A DNA stretch of 64,000 bases from Gambelia wislizenii. Lineage: Eukaryota; Chordata; Lepidosauria; Squamata; Crotaphytidae. This document shows positions 34,763 to 47,112 of the stretch, piece after piece; the first letter of the stretch is position 1; each line of letters starts with the position of its first letter. The stretch lies in the NCBI GenBank assembly GCA_030847615.1, contig JAUMIR010000004.1, positions 220,523,001 through 220,587,000 of the forward strand, given 5' to 3'. The notes below the pieces were generated by a model. That model did not search any database and was not told where the DNA came from. It worked only from the letters and a program-made list of their open reading frames with translations. A program made the position numbers and the translations under genes.

Positions 34763-36354
34763 CTAATATAAAAGAAGAATGTGACATATAAGCATCAGTA
34801 AATATAATCCTCCAAGATGCATCTTGAATTCTCCTTGAGGGCAGATAAATCCACTCTGGTTCATGAACTTCAACCCTGTCACTACCTGAGACTTGATTTC
34901 TGAGAATGTATCTACAAATATGTAGCTAACTTGGGACTTTAGCTGCTGAACAGAGGGCTCTGGGAAGTGTAGGGAGCCTGGTATAAAACCTCTTTTAGGA
35001 AATGCAGTTCCAAGAGTTTCTTGGAAAAGAAATGAAGGCATGTTAACATATGTGGCACAAGACATGCCCTTACAGCTATGAATCACATGATGTAGCTGAA
35101 CATCACTTCAGACTGAAGGGCTCCACCTTTCTTTGATTCAGGATAAGCTCACTTGCTTTCTCAAGGGAATGGGTTGTCATCTGGCACCAGCTTTTGACTA
35201 GTGAAGGAAAATGCAAGCCTGCACATAGACTTTCACATTTACTTCTGCCAACTAAGCATACTGAGCACCTCTAGGGCTGCATGCTAGATCAGATGAGAAT
35301 TTTCTCAAACACTCAGGATTTAAAAGAGGAAGGCAGAGAAAAGAGATTCCCACATGGAGAGAACCTGTAGAAGTGCTTGCTACTGCTGCAGCCTTCCAGA
35401 TGTTTTGGGTTCCCACAATCCTCAGCCAATACGTCCAGTGAGAAAGGATCACAGAAATTTAAATCCAAAACAACTGGTTCTTAATGTTGACAGATCAATA
35501 AACAATTTCTGGAAAATATTTGGAGGTTTGGAAGTTTCCCATCTCTAATTTAGAAATTTCAGCATTAAGCCTGAGTAAATCGTAGAACTGGGGCTGCATC
35601 AGGCAAGTTTAGAGAAGTACATCTTCCCCCTTTCCACACCTCTTCTTATTTCATGACATGCATGAGCCTTTTGAAGTCAGAATGGGAGGTACATAAGATT
35701 ATAGTGAGTACAGTATTTCTCTCCCATCAGGAGGATCAGACACACGACAGAAGTGCAATTCAAAATATTATGAAAAAAGACACAATTAAGGAAGCACTCC
35801 ATTTCAGCAGACACCTAGCTTAAACTCTGAGTGGCCTAGTGCACTAAGCAAGTGGCAACTGTCTTCAGAGTGGCTAACCAGAGAGTATTTGCTCCAAGAA
35901 TCAAGCAGCAACATTTGAGGCATACCTAAATAAGCAAGCCCTGCACAGTAAGAAAACAATAGCAATATAACATTCTATACTTCTTGTTTCTTAAGTTGCA
36001 CTACTTGACACAACCATTCCCACACCTCCTTCTTACTTGAGGGCTTCTCCTGAACTTGTAGTCTGGTTCTATAACACTAAACAGAACAGGAGAGGTTCCA
36101 TGAAAATGCACAGGTGCTTACTTTTTTCACAGGGTTACTGCACAAATATGAATCAAACGGTAACCTCTACCCTGCTTTTTAGGATGCAAAACCCATGGCC
36201 CACAGGCAGCTCCTAGAAGCCTGTTGTACAGCCCTCCCCTCCAAATTCCCCTCACCCACTACAAAATCAAGAGTTGCTGCTTCCAGATTGCTATCATAGA
36301 AGCAGAAATGTGTTGTCCCTGCTCTAGAGTGAGTGTGTATATACGTATGATATG

Positions 36355-36850
36355 GCCTGGGTCCAGGTTATTTGAAGGACTGTATCTCCCTTGATGAGCC
36401 CATTAGAGCTCCTAGAGCATCTGGAGAGGCCCTTCTCTCTGTCCCACCACCCTCTCAGGCTCATTTGGTGGAAACAAGGGAGAGGGCCTTCATCGTGGCT
36501 ACTCCTAGACTTTGGAACTCCCTCCCTAGAGAGGCCAGGATGGCCCCATCTCTGCTCTCCTTTCGGCAACGAATAAAAACATTCTTGTGCCATCAGACAT
36601 GTTCAATATGACAGGGCTGGGCTTGTACATGCTGTGCGGTTTGGTTTTTTAGATATATATAGTTTATTGTATTTTAATATTTTAATGTTTTTACATATTT
36701 AATACTGTAAATTGTTTGATCTGTTTTTAAATTTCATATTTATATTTTTAATGTCTGAGTATTGTTTTAACTCACTGTTAGCCACCTTTAGTCCCTATAT
36801 TGGGAGAAAGGTGGGATATACATAAATATTATAATAATAAATAATAATAC
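36355..36850 (+). mobile_element. L2-type LINE 3' end
   Basis: Coding remnant ATPRLWNSLPREARMAPS, FRQRIKTFLCHQT (36500-36600) is the L2 ORF C-terminus; ends TATTGGGAGAAAGGTGGG and (ATA)n. Confidence 0.9.
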
Positions 36851-36899
36851 AAGCACACCTGCATGCTGCCTCTTCCACCTGATACCAGCTGTGGCCCTG

Positions 36900-37110
36900 A
36901 GGCCCCAAGATGGGTTACAACAAATAAGTGCAATACAACATTCATTTAAATTTTAAACAGCCATTAAAAAAATCTTAAATATAATGAATATGAAACCACC
37001 TAACCATAGGCCATTAAAAAAAACACCTATTTAAGATCAAGAGACAGTAGTCATGTGGATTTCCATGGAAAGGACATTTCAAACATATAGGGCCATCAAA
37101 AAGAAATCTC
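36900..37110 (-). mobile_element. L2-type tail fragment
   Basis: CCAAGATGGGTTACAACAAA ... resembles an inverse L2 3' region; weak. Confidence 0.4.
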
Positions 37111-37274
37111 TGTCCTTGTTACTCAGCAACCTAACTGATCTCACTAGTGTACCACAACGTACATGCTTGGATGCCAATATTGGTATCTACATCTATACGC
37201 ATACGAACATACATACATGAGAGGCACTGGGGGAGTAAATATCAGTGCACAGTCCTTCAAACAGGCTGGTCCCA

Positions 37275-37425
37275 AGCAATTTAGGGCAATAACGGAGAAC
37301 CTCTGCGCCTCCAGAGCTTTGGACTACAATCCCCCACAATCTTTTAGCACTAGCCCTGGTGGGTGGACTAATACAAACTGTAGTCCAGAGTAGCAGGAGG
37401 GCCAAAGGTTTCTCACCTCTTGTTT
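37275..37425. mobile_element. hAT-type palindromic miniature element
   Basis: AGAACCTCTGCGCCTCCAG and GAGGGCCAAAGGTTTCTC in inverse sense; internal GGACTACAATCCCC pairs with its inverse. Confidence 0.65.
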
Positions 37426-38403
37426 AAGACTTAAAAGATGAATAGCAGCACTTAAACTAGAATTGCAGCAACATCACAATTTTGTTCTTGTGGGGAAAAA
37501 AAACCTCTATGTGCATGCGCAGGACAGATCTGACAACTGGATGTCTGGGTGAAGGTGGAGGGGGACAACTTGCACCTCCATGCCATGTCTGTGGACTTCC
37601 CATAAACATCAGGTCAGGCACTAGTGGGGGGAGGGGGAAGACACTAGAATTGATTTTGGCTCATTTCATTAGTATAACTCCAGTATAGCAGCAGTAGGAT
37701 TAAAAAGCCCACAGGTGCAGCATCAGTTGAGGAGACAGAGAATGCTGTCACCATGTGGAGAGAAATCTGCCAGCTCCCACTGCTATCTCTGCAGTGGCTG
37801 GCTTCTAGGTGGGTCCCCAAAGCCAAAGGCACTCTTGCAAAATAACCTGTGCAGGAAAAGAGATTTCCATGGCATATTTATTTATTTATTTATTTATTTC
37901 AGAAACCAGGTATTGCAAAATCATGCTGCTGAGAGCTGGGAGCTTGTTTTCTCTGCCTTATTCTACTGCCACCAAACAACCCTGAAATAAATACAGTATA
38001 CCAGTGTATTCTTGCACAAGCACAGAACACCAGCAAGATCCTGGCCTTTATGTATTTTCTTTATCATGCTAAATTTCTCTAGAATAGGGATGGGCAGCAT
38101 GGAGTCCACAGGTCACACTCACTTCCCATTTCAGGGAGCCTCCAGAGCTCCACCCACTCCTGGAAAAGGTAAACAATGGGGGGAGGGGTAAAACATGGAG
38201 AACTACACCCCAGGAAACTTTTAAAAAGCACACTCCCCAAGAGAGTTTGTTTGCCATAAAACACACACACACACACACAACCAGAACAGACTTCTGGCTG
38301 CATCCAGTTTCATCAGTAGGGAGCAATGCAGTCTGAAGTGGGACTGAGATGGGAGAGAAATCGACCCTTGTACCTTCTAAAGTTTCTTACCCTTGTTCTA
38401 GAG

Positions 38404-38529
38404 CAGGGATGAGAATAATCTGGCTCTCCAGGTTTTGCTGGACTCCAGCATCCCTCAACATTAGCTATGCTGGATCAGGCTGCTGAGACTCACAATGATA
38501 TCTGGAAGGCCACATGATTACCATCCCTG
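38404..38529. mobile_element. hAT miniature element
   Basis: CAGGGATGAGAATAATCTGG and inverse end CAGGGATGGTAATCATGTGG; flanks TTCTAGAG/CTTCAGAG (6 of 8). Confidence 0.75.
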
Positions 38530-39294
38530 CTTCAGAGGCTAATTTCTTCATTTCCCAACAATCTATTTTCTTTCTCTTTCATTTTGCTGTCATGCTTCTC
38601 TATCCCAAATCCCAAAGAACTAAATAGCCAATTTAGGATGACAAGATTCAGAATTGAGGATGCTTGGGAAAATACAACACATGGGCAGAGCATCATAGGC
38701 TCTATGGCTCTGCATTTGGCTTGTTGGCATAAAATATCCTCGTAAAAGCATAACCCACAGCCCCTCCCCAAAAATTTCACCAGTCCTCTGTATTTCTCTC
38801 TGTTAAAAAACTGTTCCCCGGTGCTTATTCCCAAGCATATGCACAGAACTGAACCTTTGTAACTCTGCTAATTTATAGAGAGATGTTTGCAGCTTGTGGC
38901 TCCTGCTTTAATTAGCACCATACTGTAAGGAGCGCTGAACAAATAACATAAATAGATGTAAACCAGAAATCAAGTGTCACTTAGTAGAGTTACTGGATGG
39001 ACAGTTTATTTGGATATTTTTATTGCCATGTATCATCCCAGTTGATGGTTCAGTAAAAAAGAGAAGAAAAAAAGCACACAGACTGAAACATTTTTAACAT
39101 CTAGCTCATGTTGTCAGTAACACAATGCCTGAAATACACTGAAGAGACATTATTTTTATACTAAGTACACCTGCCCACTCAGGTTTGTGCAGAACACATC
39201 ACCAGCTTGCATTAAATCCAGTCACCAAGACTGGCTCATCAGGGGTTGACATAAAACCTTCCTTAAGGCTTTCACTCCATGTCCTTAAAGAACA

Positions 39295-39575
39295 GTTCTG
39301 GGTTTGGGGCAAGCACTGAGTATACTAGTTGAGCATGGAGCAATGGATTCAAACTACAGGGACAGTCCACCTAAATATAAAGAACTTCCCGACGGTAAGA
39401 GCTGTTCAACAGTGAATACACTGCCTCTTAGTGTGGTGGAGTCTCCTTCTTTGGAGGTTTTTAAACAGAGGCTGGATGGCCATCTGTCAGGAATTATTTG
39501 ATTGGGTGTTCCTGCATGGCAGGGGGTTGGACTAGATGGCCCTTGTGATCTCTTCCAACTCTATGATTTTATACT
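39295..39575 (+). mobile_element. CR1 LINE 3' end
   Basis: GAGCAATGGATTCAAACTAC ... GGGTTGGACTAGATGGCCC ... CTATGATTTTAT. Confidence 0.9.
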
Positions 39576-40029
39576 CTAAAACCAATGACTAGAGAGTGCC
39601 CTCCACCATACGCAAGAGGAGCACCTTAATTTAGGGGATACGGGACAAGCCTTGTGGCACACAAACTCTGCCATGTAATAAAGGGAAAAGGCCAGGGGCT
39701 CAGGAGGACTGGCTGGGGGGCTGCTGTCACTCCAGCATCTGCCAGCTAAAGTCAGCCATCTCATCCTGCCTAATGACAGGATCGCCCCAATGTCCAAAGC
39801 CATGCAAAGTGACTGATGAGCTCGGCACCTGAACGAAGCTGCTAAAACTGCTCGACAAGCCAGGACAGAGTTTGTTTGGTTTTTTTAAAAAAAGACAGCT
39901 ACATTAGAAGTGTATTCAGAGTTATTTTTTTTTAAATGGGACATAAAGTGCAGCAAACCAAAGGCACAGAGCAATGCAAATAAAATCTTTCTGGTACTCC
40001 AAGTAGGAAAACATTTGTATTTATACATA

Positions 40030-40299
40030 CAATCAGATCCCTGTATCCTGGGAGGGGTTCAGTTCCTGGACTTACCACTGATACCGGAAACCGCAGATAA
40101 CAGCGAACCCTATTAAAAGTAATGAACTTCCAGAAAGAAAAAAAAAGCGTAGAGTTGCCTTGGAGGACTTACAAGATGTCTAGAGAAGATACCTCTCTAG
40201 GCATTTTCTAGGATGGCTCTATGGTATGTGTCCCTGTTTTGAGTCCTGCAGATAACTGAAGCTGCTGATACTGGTTTCACAGATATAGGGGTCTGACTG
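40030..40299. mobile_element. Tigger-like element
   Basis: CAATCAGATCCCTGTATCC and inverse CAGTCAGACCCCTATATC; TA at 40028-40029 and 40300-40301. Confidence 0.8.
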
Positions 40300-40302
40300 T
40301 AT

Positions 40303-40700
40303 TCATTTAATTATTTTTACTTATATCTCGTCTTTCTCCCAATGTGGGTCCCAAGGTGACTTACAATATTCTAGATCAATGTTCAAGGATGAAAGGATCT
40401 TGTGGGATATTCCTTTTCTTTCCACCTTCCTAAATTGGACAGTATTTTTCAGAACATGTTACAAAGATTAATGAATGTTTTCAATATTGCTGTGATAAAA
40501 GCATAGCGGCAAAACATATGAACACCTCCTTTTGAGGTGGTGGCCTCTCTCTCTTAGAAGAAAAATACCACTCGGCATGAGCCAGGCTCACATTAACAGC
40601 AATTTTCAAATGGTATACTGAGCCATTTTGATTTGAGGTTAGATTGTCAAGTCCTTTGCTATGTATAAGTTTGCATTAAAATCAATTGTATTTTGGATCC
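40303..40700 (-). repeat. Interspersed repeat D, minus copy
   Basis: Inverse of 17960-18350: TCTCCCAATGTGGG, GATCTTGTGGGATATTCC, GCCATTTTGATTTGAGGTTA. Confidence 0.7.
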
Positions 40701-41060
40701 AGGATTAAGGCCAACAGGACCACTCTGAAGAATAGCAAAACACCATTAAGGATGAACCCAAATAATCAGAAGATTACTGGTGCTAAGAAACTTGTTGACA
40801 AAAGGGACCCAAAGCCATGAAGCCAAACAGATGCCAATAACTGAAAGGACACAGGTTTCTAGCACTGTCCTAAAGCAACCTATTATACGCTGTAAGGAGA
40901 TGCTGTCAGGATTCAAGCCAAAAAGGGAACCTCTACACTGAAACCCTTAAATTCAATAGAACATGCTATATAAGCAGTCTTCTAAACACATTCACATTTG
41001 TCATATCCCACACACACACACTCACACACACGACACAGTCATCTCATTACTGCTTCTCAC

Positions 41061-41224
41061 CTGTGCATGTTTCCATTGGTGGTGAAGGACTGATCACATA
41101 CCGAACATTTATAAGGCCTTTCACCAGAATGTACCAGCATGTGGCGATCGAGGGAACTTGCAGAACTCAAAGACTTTCCACAGATGCTGCAGGAATGGTC
41201 TGTTCCTCCAGTGTCAGTGTTATG
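41061..41224 (-). CDS. RREB1: RREB1 exon with zinc fingers 2 and 3 (part)
   Basis: A 164-base exon: 54 codons (residues 101-154) plus two bases of Arg155, so the downstream intron is phase 2. It supplies the last His of finger 1 and the linker [11 protein letters not shown]. Finger 2 has Cys112, Cys115, His128, His132, with Leu where the usual Phe sits. The linker SGERPYK follows. The first part of finger 3 has Cys140 and Cys143; its two His are in the next exon, so finger 3 is split by a 23.7-kb intron. Acceptor tttctttag, donor CACAG|gtgaga. The order and text of these fingers match RREB1 and no other C2H2 family I know. Confidence 0.96.
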
Positions 41225-41604
41225 CTAAAGAAAGCAACATATTTTTCATTCAAGATGTTCCATGTGTCACATCAAGGACATGCCAATATATCACAATCAC
41301 TACCACCACTACCATCATCACAGAAGATTCAGTGCAATCAGCATGGAATACCTGTGTTAATTACACACATCTTTTTAAAATTCTCTGGTTTATGGCTTGG
41401 CCTAAGAGAAAAAATATTGCAAGGTATCACTGTACACCATGGTGACATTGCCATTCAAGCAGTGCCCCCCAAAAATAAGAAAGTAATGAAAGCACATTCT
41501 AAATATTTGAGAAAGGCCATCAAACAGAAGTCTGAGAAGGACTATGTTATGTGGATGGACTCACACTGCTGACTGTGAATGGCCAGTTTGATGTTGCATG
41601 AAGC

Positions 41605-41745
41605 AGGGGTTGGCAACCTGGTGCCCGCCAGATGTTTAGGGCTACAACTCCCACAGGTCCCAGCTAAACTGGCCCATGGACAGGGATTATGGGAGTTGTA
41701 GTACACAAAACACCCAAAGGGCATCCAGTTACCTACTCCTTAATG
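41605..41745. mobile_element. hAT-type palindromic miniature element
   Basis: CAGGGGTTGGCAACCTGG; GGGCTACAACTCCCACAGG; GGGAGTTGTAGTACACAAAA; end AGTTACCTACTCCTT. Confidence 0.7.
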
Positions 41746-42316
41746 AGGCACTAAAAAAAACTTTAAACAGGGAGGCTGACTGGAAGCACACATCCTTACT
41801 ATGAATATGCACATCAACCCTTAGAAAGGAACCTTATGGATAATTTAATGCACCCTTCCCTAGCCTTTCTAATGTGTTGGACTCAAATCACAGCACAGCC
41901 ATTCACACTCAGCCTGGATTCACCCACACAACAGCTTTGGGAGGACACTGGAGTTGCTGCTGGTCTCACAGCCAAGTTGCGCTTGTTCCAAGACATACTT
42001 GGGAAGCAACTTTGGGGGAGCAAGACTCATCCGAATAACTTGCACACATTCCTGATCTTTCCCCACCGCCCAACCCCCACCCCCCGGCCGTCATGATCAC
42101 ACAAATTGCAAGAGATGCACATATGGCCTTCATGTGGCTTCACAGGTTTTCACTAAAAGAGCCTCTGTGTGTGGCTCAGCAGTAGCCACTGTGTATTCTT
42201 GAGGAGTTGGCTTCAAGGTCATCCTCCGCATGAGCTGGCTTAATACATTGCATAATGGCTTAAACCACAGAACAACACACTTCCATCTAGTTTTCCTCTT
42301 TGGAAATGTTGCCAAT

Positions 42317-42514
42317 ATAATAATAATAAGAAAATTTATTTATACCCCGCCCCTCTGTTAAAACAATCGGGGTGGCTTACAAAAATTAAAATACAATACA
42401 GATAAAATCCCCAAACACCCCCACCCCCACCCTCCCCCATAAAAAATATTAAACAATTATAAATTAAAACCAACTGATCTAAAATCACAATTAAAAACAA
42501 TAAATACAATAAAA
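42317..42514 (-). mobile_element. L2-type LINE tail
   Basis: (TAA)n, then TTTATACCCCGCCCCTC ... GGGGTGGCTTACAAAA is the inverse of an L2 3' end. Confidence 0.75.
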
Positions 42515-42725
42515 TACAATAAATGGCCAGCGGACTAAAAGAAGCCAGGATCCCCCGAGGCTGGGATCTAATTAGGAAAGGCCTGCCGAAAGAGATCCGT
42601 CTTTAGTGCTTTTTAAAAGCTACTCAGGCTTGTTATCTGACGGATCTCGTTCGGCAGGCCTTTCCTAATTAGATCCCGGCCTCAGGGGATCCTGGCTTCT
42701 TTTAGTCCGCTGGCCATTTATTGTA
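42515..42725. repeat. Long inverted repeat (87-bp arms, 37-bp loop)
   Basis: Left arm 42515-42601 and right arm 42639-42725 are inverted copies with about 3 mismatches (TACAATAAATGGCCAGCGG at the outer ends). The arms are L2 C-terminal/3' sequence. Confidence 0.95.
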
Positions 42726-43631
42726 GAAAGAAATCCATCCCGTTGTCTAACTGGTAAGAAGAGTTCTCTAATAAGCCAACTGAAATCTTGCTTCCTTCCC
42801 ATGCTCAAATCATTGTATTTTTATCCTTAACTCTGCTAAGTGAACTTTCATACACTCTCTTTATGGCTGTCAGAGGGAGGGAGGTGTTCAAAATTACTGC
42901 CATGAAAGTTTCTATTATGTTCCACCTCAACTTTAATGTTCATTCTTCCTAAAGTAGACAATCCTCAACTTCTACTTTTCTCACACACATTACTGCACTT
43001 CTGAACTGCTTAGACATGTGCCTGACCACTCATTTCTCTTCATACTTCATCTAAAAGCTACTTTATTTCAAAACAAAATAGAACATAGCAGTGGTGGAGT
43101 GACCCAGTGGTGAACATAGCAGTAGGGTGACTTACAAACATCTGTGTTTATCTGTTAATTTCCAAGGAAACAGAAGGTGACAAGAATAAGCAACTTGATG
43201 CCTTCAATATGTTTTGGACCAAGTCTCATAATTCTTGGGTATCAGCCATGTTGGGTACAGCTTATGGAAACTTGCAGGTCAAAACAGCTAGAGGGCATTA
43301 TGGGGTCAGGGTCCTATTAGCATGCTAAGCTAGCACAATTCCCAGTTGCTCCAGCAGTTGTACTTTTAACAAGCTTCTACAAGGCGGTATAGAAGTATCC
43401 AACATCTGAGTACATGGCCAGTGATTGGCCCATAGCGTTCAAAAGGAAGCTTGCAGTTGGATGAAAATATCAATAGCATCTTAGTCCAAATTACCTATCT
43501 CTAGATGTTCTAGGCCCAGCCAAAGTCGCACCACTGCAGCTGTACCAAAGCATCTGCAGCAGAAGTGTTTGAAACAATGATTCACATGCTTCATCCTTAC
43601 AGCACCTCTGAGGAGTCATTAGAATTTTGTT

Positions 43632-43905
43632 GTTGTTAACTGCCATCAAGTCACTTTGACTTATGGCAACCCCATGAATGAGAGACATCCAAGTCACGCT
43701 ATCATCAACAGCCCTGGCTTCTTTCATTAAGTCTATCTATCTGGAATGTGGTCTTCCTCTTTTCCTATTGCCTTCTATCTTACCAAGCATTATTGTCTTT
43801 TCTAGGGAGTCATGTCTTCTCGTGATATGGTATGTCCGAAGTATGACCGTCTCAGTTTAGTCATCTTGGCTTTTAGGGAAAGTTCAGCATGATTTGCTCT
43901 AGGAC
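43632..43905 (-). mobile_element. BovB (RTE) LINE 3' end
   Basis: Inverse of the squamate BovB tail: TTGTTGTTAACTGCCATCAAG, GACTTATGGCAACCCCATGA, CTAGGGAGTCATGTCTTCTC, TTTAGGGAAAGTTCAG. Confidence 0.75.
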
Positions 43906-44372
43906 CCATTTATTTTATTAGAATTATGAGGTGTCAAAGATTCATTGCCTTCTTTTCCCCAACAAAAAATATGTTTTTTAAAATAATAAAGCCACCACTT
44001 AGCTGTGATGTTCTGCTAGGAGTTTTTAAAATCTAATGGCAAATGTCCCCAAGGAGTTAAGCTATTTGATTAATAAGGTTGTGCCCAAGGCTCCTGGGAG
44101 AGAGGGGAGATTGCTGACTCCCAAATCTCCTTAGAAAATGTTCACACATCCTTGAAGTTTCCACACATTCACCAACTACTCTGTAAATTGTTCTCAACCC
44201 AGCCCTCCACAAAACTGAAGAATATATGTAAAACTTTGGATTATTTCACAATACTATAGAACAAAATTTCTGGGTCTGGATGGTAAAACCAGTCTACTGT
44301 GGTGCAAATATGGCTGCTGATCTCCAGAGTCAGAAGAAGCTGTCACTGTGAGCTTTTAAAATAGGAGCTTAC

Positions 44373-44462
44373 CTGGCGAATGTGCATAGTCAGATGATGT
44401 TGGGTAGTGCAAACTTTTTCACACAGAGGGCAGGTATAGGAAGACTTGTCATCTTTTGTTTC
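44373..44462 (-). CDS. RREB1: RREB1 exon with zinc finger 1
   Basis: A 90-base exon, 30 codons, phase 0 both sides, residues 71-100. It begins [10 protein letters not shown] and carries most of the first C2H2 finger: Cys81, Cys84, His97, with the last zinc ligand (His101) supplied by the first codon of the next exon. Flanked by a good acceptor (aaaaaacag) and donor (CAG|gtaagc). The sequence around [14 protein letters not shown] is the RREB1 first-finger signature. RREB1 binds RAS-responsive DNA elements in the nucleus through such fingers. Both neighbours join in frame (intron 3.15 kb downstream). Confidence 0.95.
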
Positions 44463-44832
44463 CTGTTTTTTAAAAAAATGTTAAATATGAAAATCCAAAC
44501 AACTGCTTGGTCCACTTTTTCAAAGTAAACTCTTTTAAAAGATATATTTGTTAATTATTTATTGAAATATTTACATCCCACCCAATATCACAGGATCTCA
44601 GTGCCGTATAAACGATTCAAGATCTAGCCCTCTCACATTCATGTAAAGACCATACATACAGAAATCTACATGGGAAATTATTCTAAACCAAGGGGGAATG
44701 TCTGAAGTTTGAGTTCATAGCCAGCTTTGGCACATTTGGGGGGGTGGGAAAGGTTTCAGAATTCTGTTTCTAGCAAATTGCTTAGAGCAGACCTACTGGA
44801 GCTGACCAAAGGGCTATCTAGTTCTTTGCCCC

Positions 44833-45339
44833 TCCCCCTCTCTCTCTGGCTTTTCATCGCAAGCGAAGATTCAGGAAGGACTCATCCCACGTTTTCTGCA
44901 AGCGCGCTGATGACTAAAAAGGCCAATCCAAGATAGACAAGTCCGGTTGCAGAAAGAACAGCAGAAGGTTTCCTTGGGTGATGTTTCCAGGTTGTGATTC
45001 TTTCTGCGTTGTCGTTTCTCTTCAAGACTTGTTCGGCGTGAGTTCTCAAATAAGGCTGCAGCATTGTGGATAGTGCGTCTCCATGCCTCCCGATGTGAAG
45101 CCAGGGCGGACCATTGTTGGTGATCAATTTGGCCGAGCCTGAGATGTTGTTTCAGGGAGTCCTTGTATCGCTTTTTTGGAGCGCCCCTCTTACGCTGACC
45201 CATGGCGAGTTCACCGTAGAGTACTATTTTTGGGAGGCGATGGTCCTCCATCCTAGAAACATTCCCTGCCCAGCGCAGCTGTGTTCTCTATATCATGGCC
45301 TCAATGCTGGTGATCCCTGTTTGCTCAAGGACAGCAACA
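44833..45339 (-). mobile_element. RT-type LINE, 3' fragment (507 bp)
   Basis: Minus-strand copy with open C-terminal ORF (MEDHRLPKIVLYGELAMGQR ... finger CSFCNRTCLSWIGLFSHQRAC). Target duplication TTTGCCCC at 44825-44832 and 45340-45347. The hairpin is slightly mutated (TCGCTTGCGATG). Confidence 0.9.
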
Positions 45340-45834
45340 TTTGCCCCCATCGGTTAGGCAAATAGGTCTGGGAAGCCCACAAGCAAGGATATGAGTGCAA
45401 CACCACCACCCTGCTTGTGTTCTCTAGGAACAGATATTTAGAGCCACTGTGTCTCTGATCCAGAAGGAAGCTAGCCTTCTCCCTGCATGAATTTGCTTAA
45501 TCCCCCTTTAAAGCTATGTTGATGACATTACAACATCCTGTGGTAACAAATTCAACAGTTTTACTCTGCACAGCATGAAAAAGACCACTTCCTTTTGTCC
45601 TTCCTGAATCTCCCAGCAGTCATCTTCATTGTCTGATACTGGGTTCTAGCATTATATTGGGGGGAGACGGAGAGAAATCGCTCTTATCCACTTTTCCCAC
45701 ACCATGCATAAATGGTCTGTTTTGGGATTACACTGCAGGGAGGGACTGATCAAATAACATGGTACCCATCTGTAAAACAGGAACAGTAATGACCTAACAC
45801 AGCACATAATTATGAGAATGAATAGGCAGGATTT

Positions 45835-45930
45835 TCCTTGGGTTTTTTCCGGGCTGTGAGGATGTGTTCTGGAAGAATTTATTTCTGACGTTTCGCCTGC
45901 ATCTGTGGCTGGCATCTTCAGAGAATGGTT
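45835..45930 (-). mobile_element. Penelope end fragment with hammerhead-like core
   Basis: Minus strand: helix I TTCT/AGAA, CTGAAGA (45921 to 45915), GCC/GGC, GAAA, CGTC; all core bases intact. Flanks continue as the same block (GCCCGGAAAAAACCCAAGG). Confidence 0.7.
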
Positions 45931-46436
45931 GAGTAGGAGTTTTCAAGTTTCTTCTGCATATGGAACACACTGATTTCCGCAATTATTTGCCTGCCACATT
46001 TAAGAACTCTAGTATATTGCCAAATATTACCAGAGATCTTTCACGAGCAAAATTCTGAATATATAAGACTCTAGCACTTGTCAACCCATACCTGATACAC
46101 ACATAGAAAGTGTGACCTTGGGATATCACTCACACTCCCTGCAACAGTATGATGTAAGGCAAGGTCAGTGATGGGGAAAAAATGTTCTGCCTCTCCTGAT
46201 CTTCCAATAAGCTTCTGAAGAACCCCAAATTGGGAGGGGGACTACAGAGAGAAAAGAAATGCTGTATATATTTTCTAAATGTTAGGGACGGGCAGGGCCA
46301 AATTAAGACATATTAAAGCTCAAAACTATGTCAAGGGTCTATGGCATCACTCTCTAATCCCTCAAAACAGTTTAATCTAACAGGGTTTTTTATTATTATT
46401 ATTATTATTGGTGTTCATAGTCTGAGGGTCTAAAGC

Positions 46437-46820
46437 CAGGGTGGGCAATGGTGAAAGGCTGGGGAAGCACATTAATTCCTCTGAAGACCCTAGATGGCCA
46501 CACCCCCTGTACCCACCCCCTCAAAAAAAATCAACGCTTGCCCCCATATGCTCTTTAGGGGGTATTTTTACCACATCTTTTGGCCTTCCTAGGCCATTAT
46601 AAGCCCAGGAAAGACTTTTATAACAGGAAGTGAACAGAGGTTACTGCCAGTTTCAAAAAAGACCTCTCCTGTACCTAAATTGGCCCAGTGGGGGCCCCAA
46701 AACGTGGAGGAAATACCCCATAATCCACTAGAGGGAATTTTGCAAAAAGTATTATTTTACTCCTGGAGGGCCCTGGGGAGCACAAAAACAGCCCTGGAGG
46801 CTGCACTTTGCCAACACCTG
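46437..46820. mobile_element. hAT-like non-autonomous element
   Basis: CAGGGTGGGCAATG start, inverse end CAGGTGTTGGCAAA; flanks TCTAAAGC/CCCTAAGC weakly alike. Confidence 0.6.
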
Positions 46821-46849
46821 CCCTAAGCTTGCTTAGTCTGTGCATAAAT

Positions 46850-47112
46850 GTGCAGTGGTTAAATGCCAGTATTGCAAGTCACCATGTTGCAAGTTCGATT
46901 CCAGAGGGCTCCAAAGTTCACTCAGCCTTCCATCCTTTCGTAGGTCGGTAAAATGAGTGCCCGGCTTGTGGGGGCAATTAGCTAACACACATTGGAAACT
47001 GCTTAATGCAGTGTAGATGTGTAAATTGCTATTGCTTAAAACAATTTGTAAGCCGCTCTGATAGCCTTGTGGCTGAAGAGCAGGGTATAAATAAATAAAT
47101 AAATAAATATTT
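46850..47112 (+). mobile_element. tRNA-head, L2-tail SINE
   Basis: Same family as 34029-34275; ends in (AAAT)n. Confidence 0.9.

Larger units (their letters stand above)
17342..41060 (-). other. RREB1: RREB1 intron (23.7 kb) splitting zinc finger 3
   Basis: Repeat-rich intron. Apart from the repeats listed, I see nothing definite at 17342-17900, 21440-22900, 23030-23540, 23640-24270, 25515-26390, 27365-29120, 31750-32520 (except a short ATC microsatellite), 34765-36350, 37430-38080 and 38540-39290. These are unique-looking intron, some possibly conserved non-coding sequence. Confidence 0.85.
41225..44372 (-). other. RREB1: RREB1 intron (3.15 kb)
   Basis: Between the finger 2/3 exon and the finger 1 exon. 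Contains a hAT miniature element, an L2 tail, a long inverted repeat and a BovB tail (separate entries). 41750-42310, 42730-43630 and 43910-44370 show no recognisable feature. Confidence 0.9.

Noticed and set aside
41063..41572. 169-codon plus-strand open frame overlapping an RREB1 exon
   Set aside because: It is the antisense of the zinc-finger exon and runs on into intron; no domain of its own.
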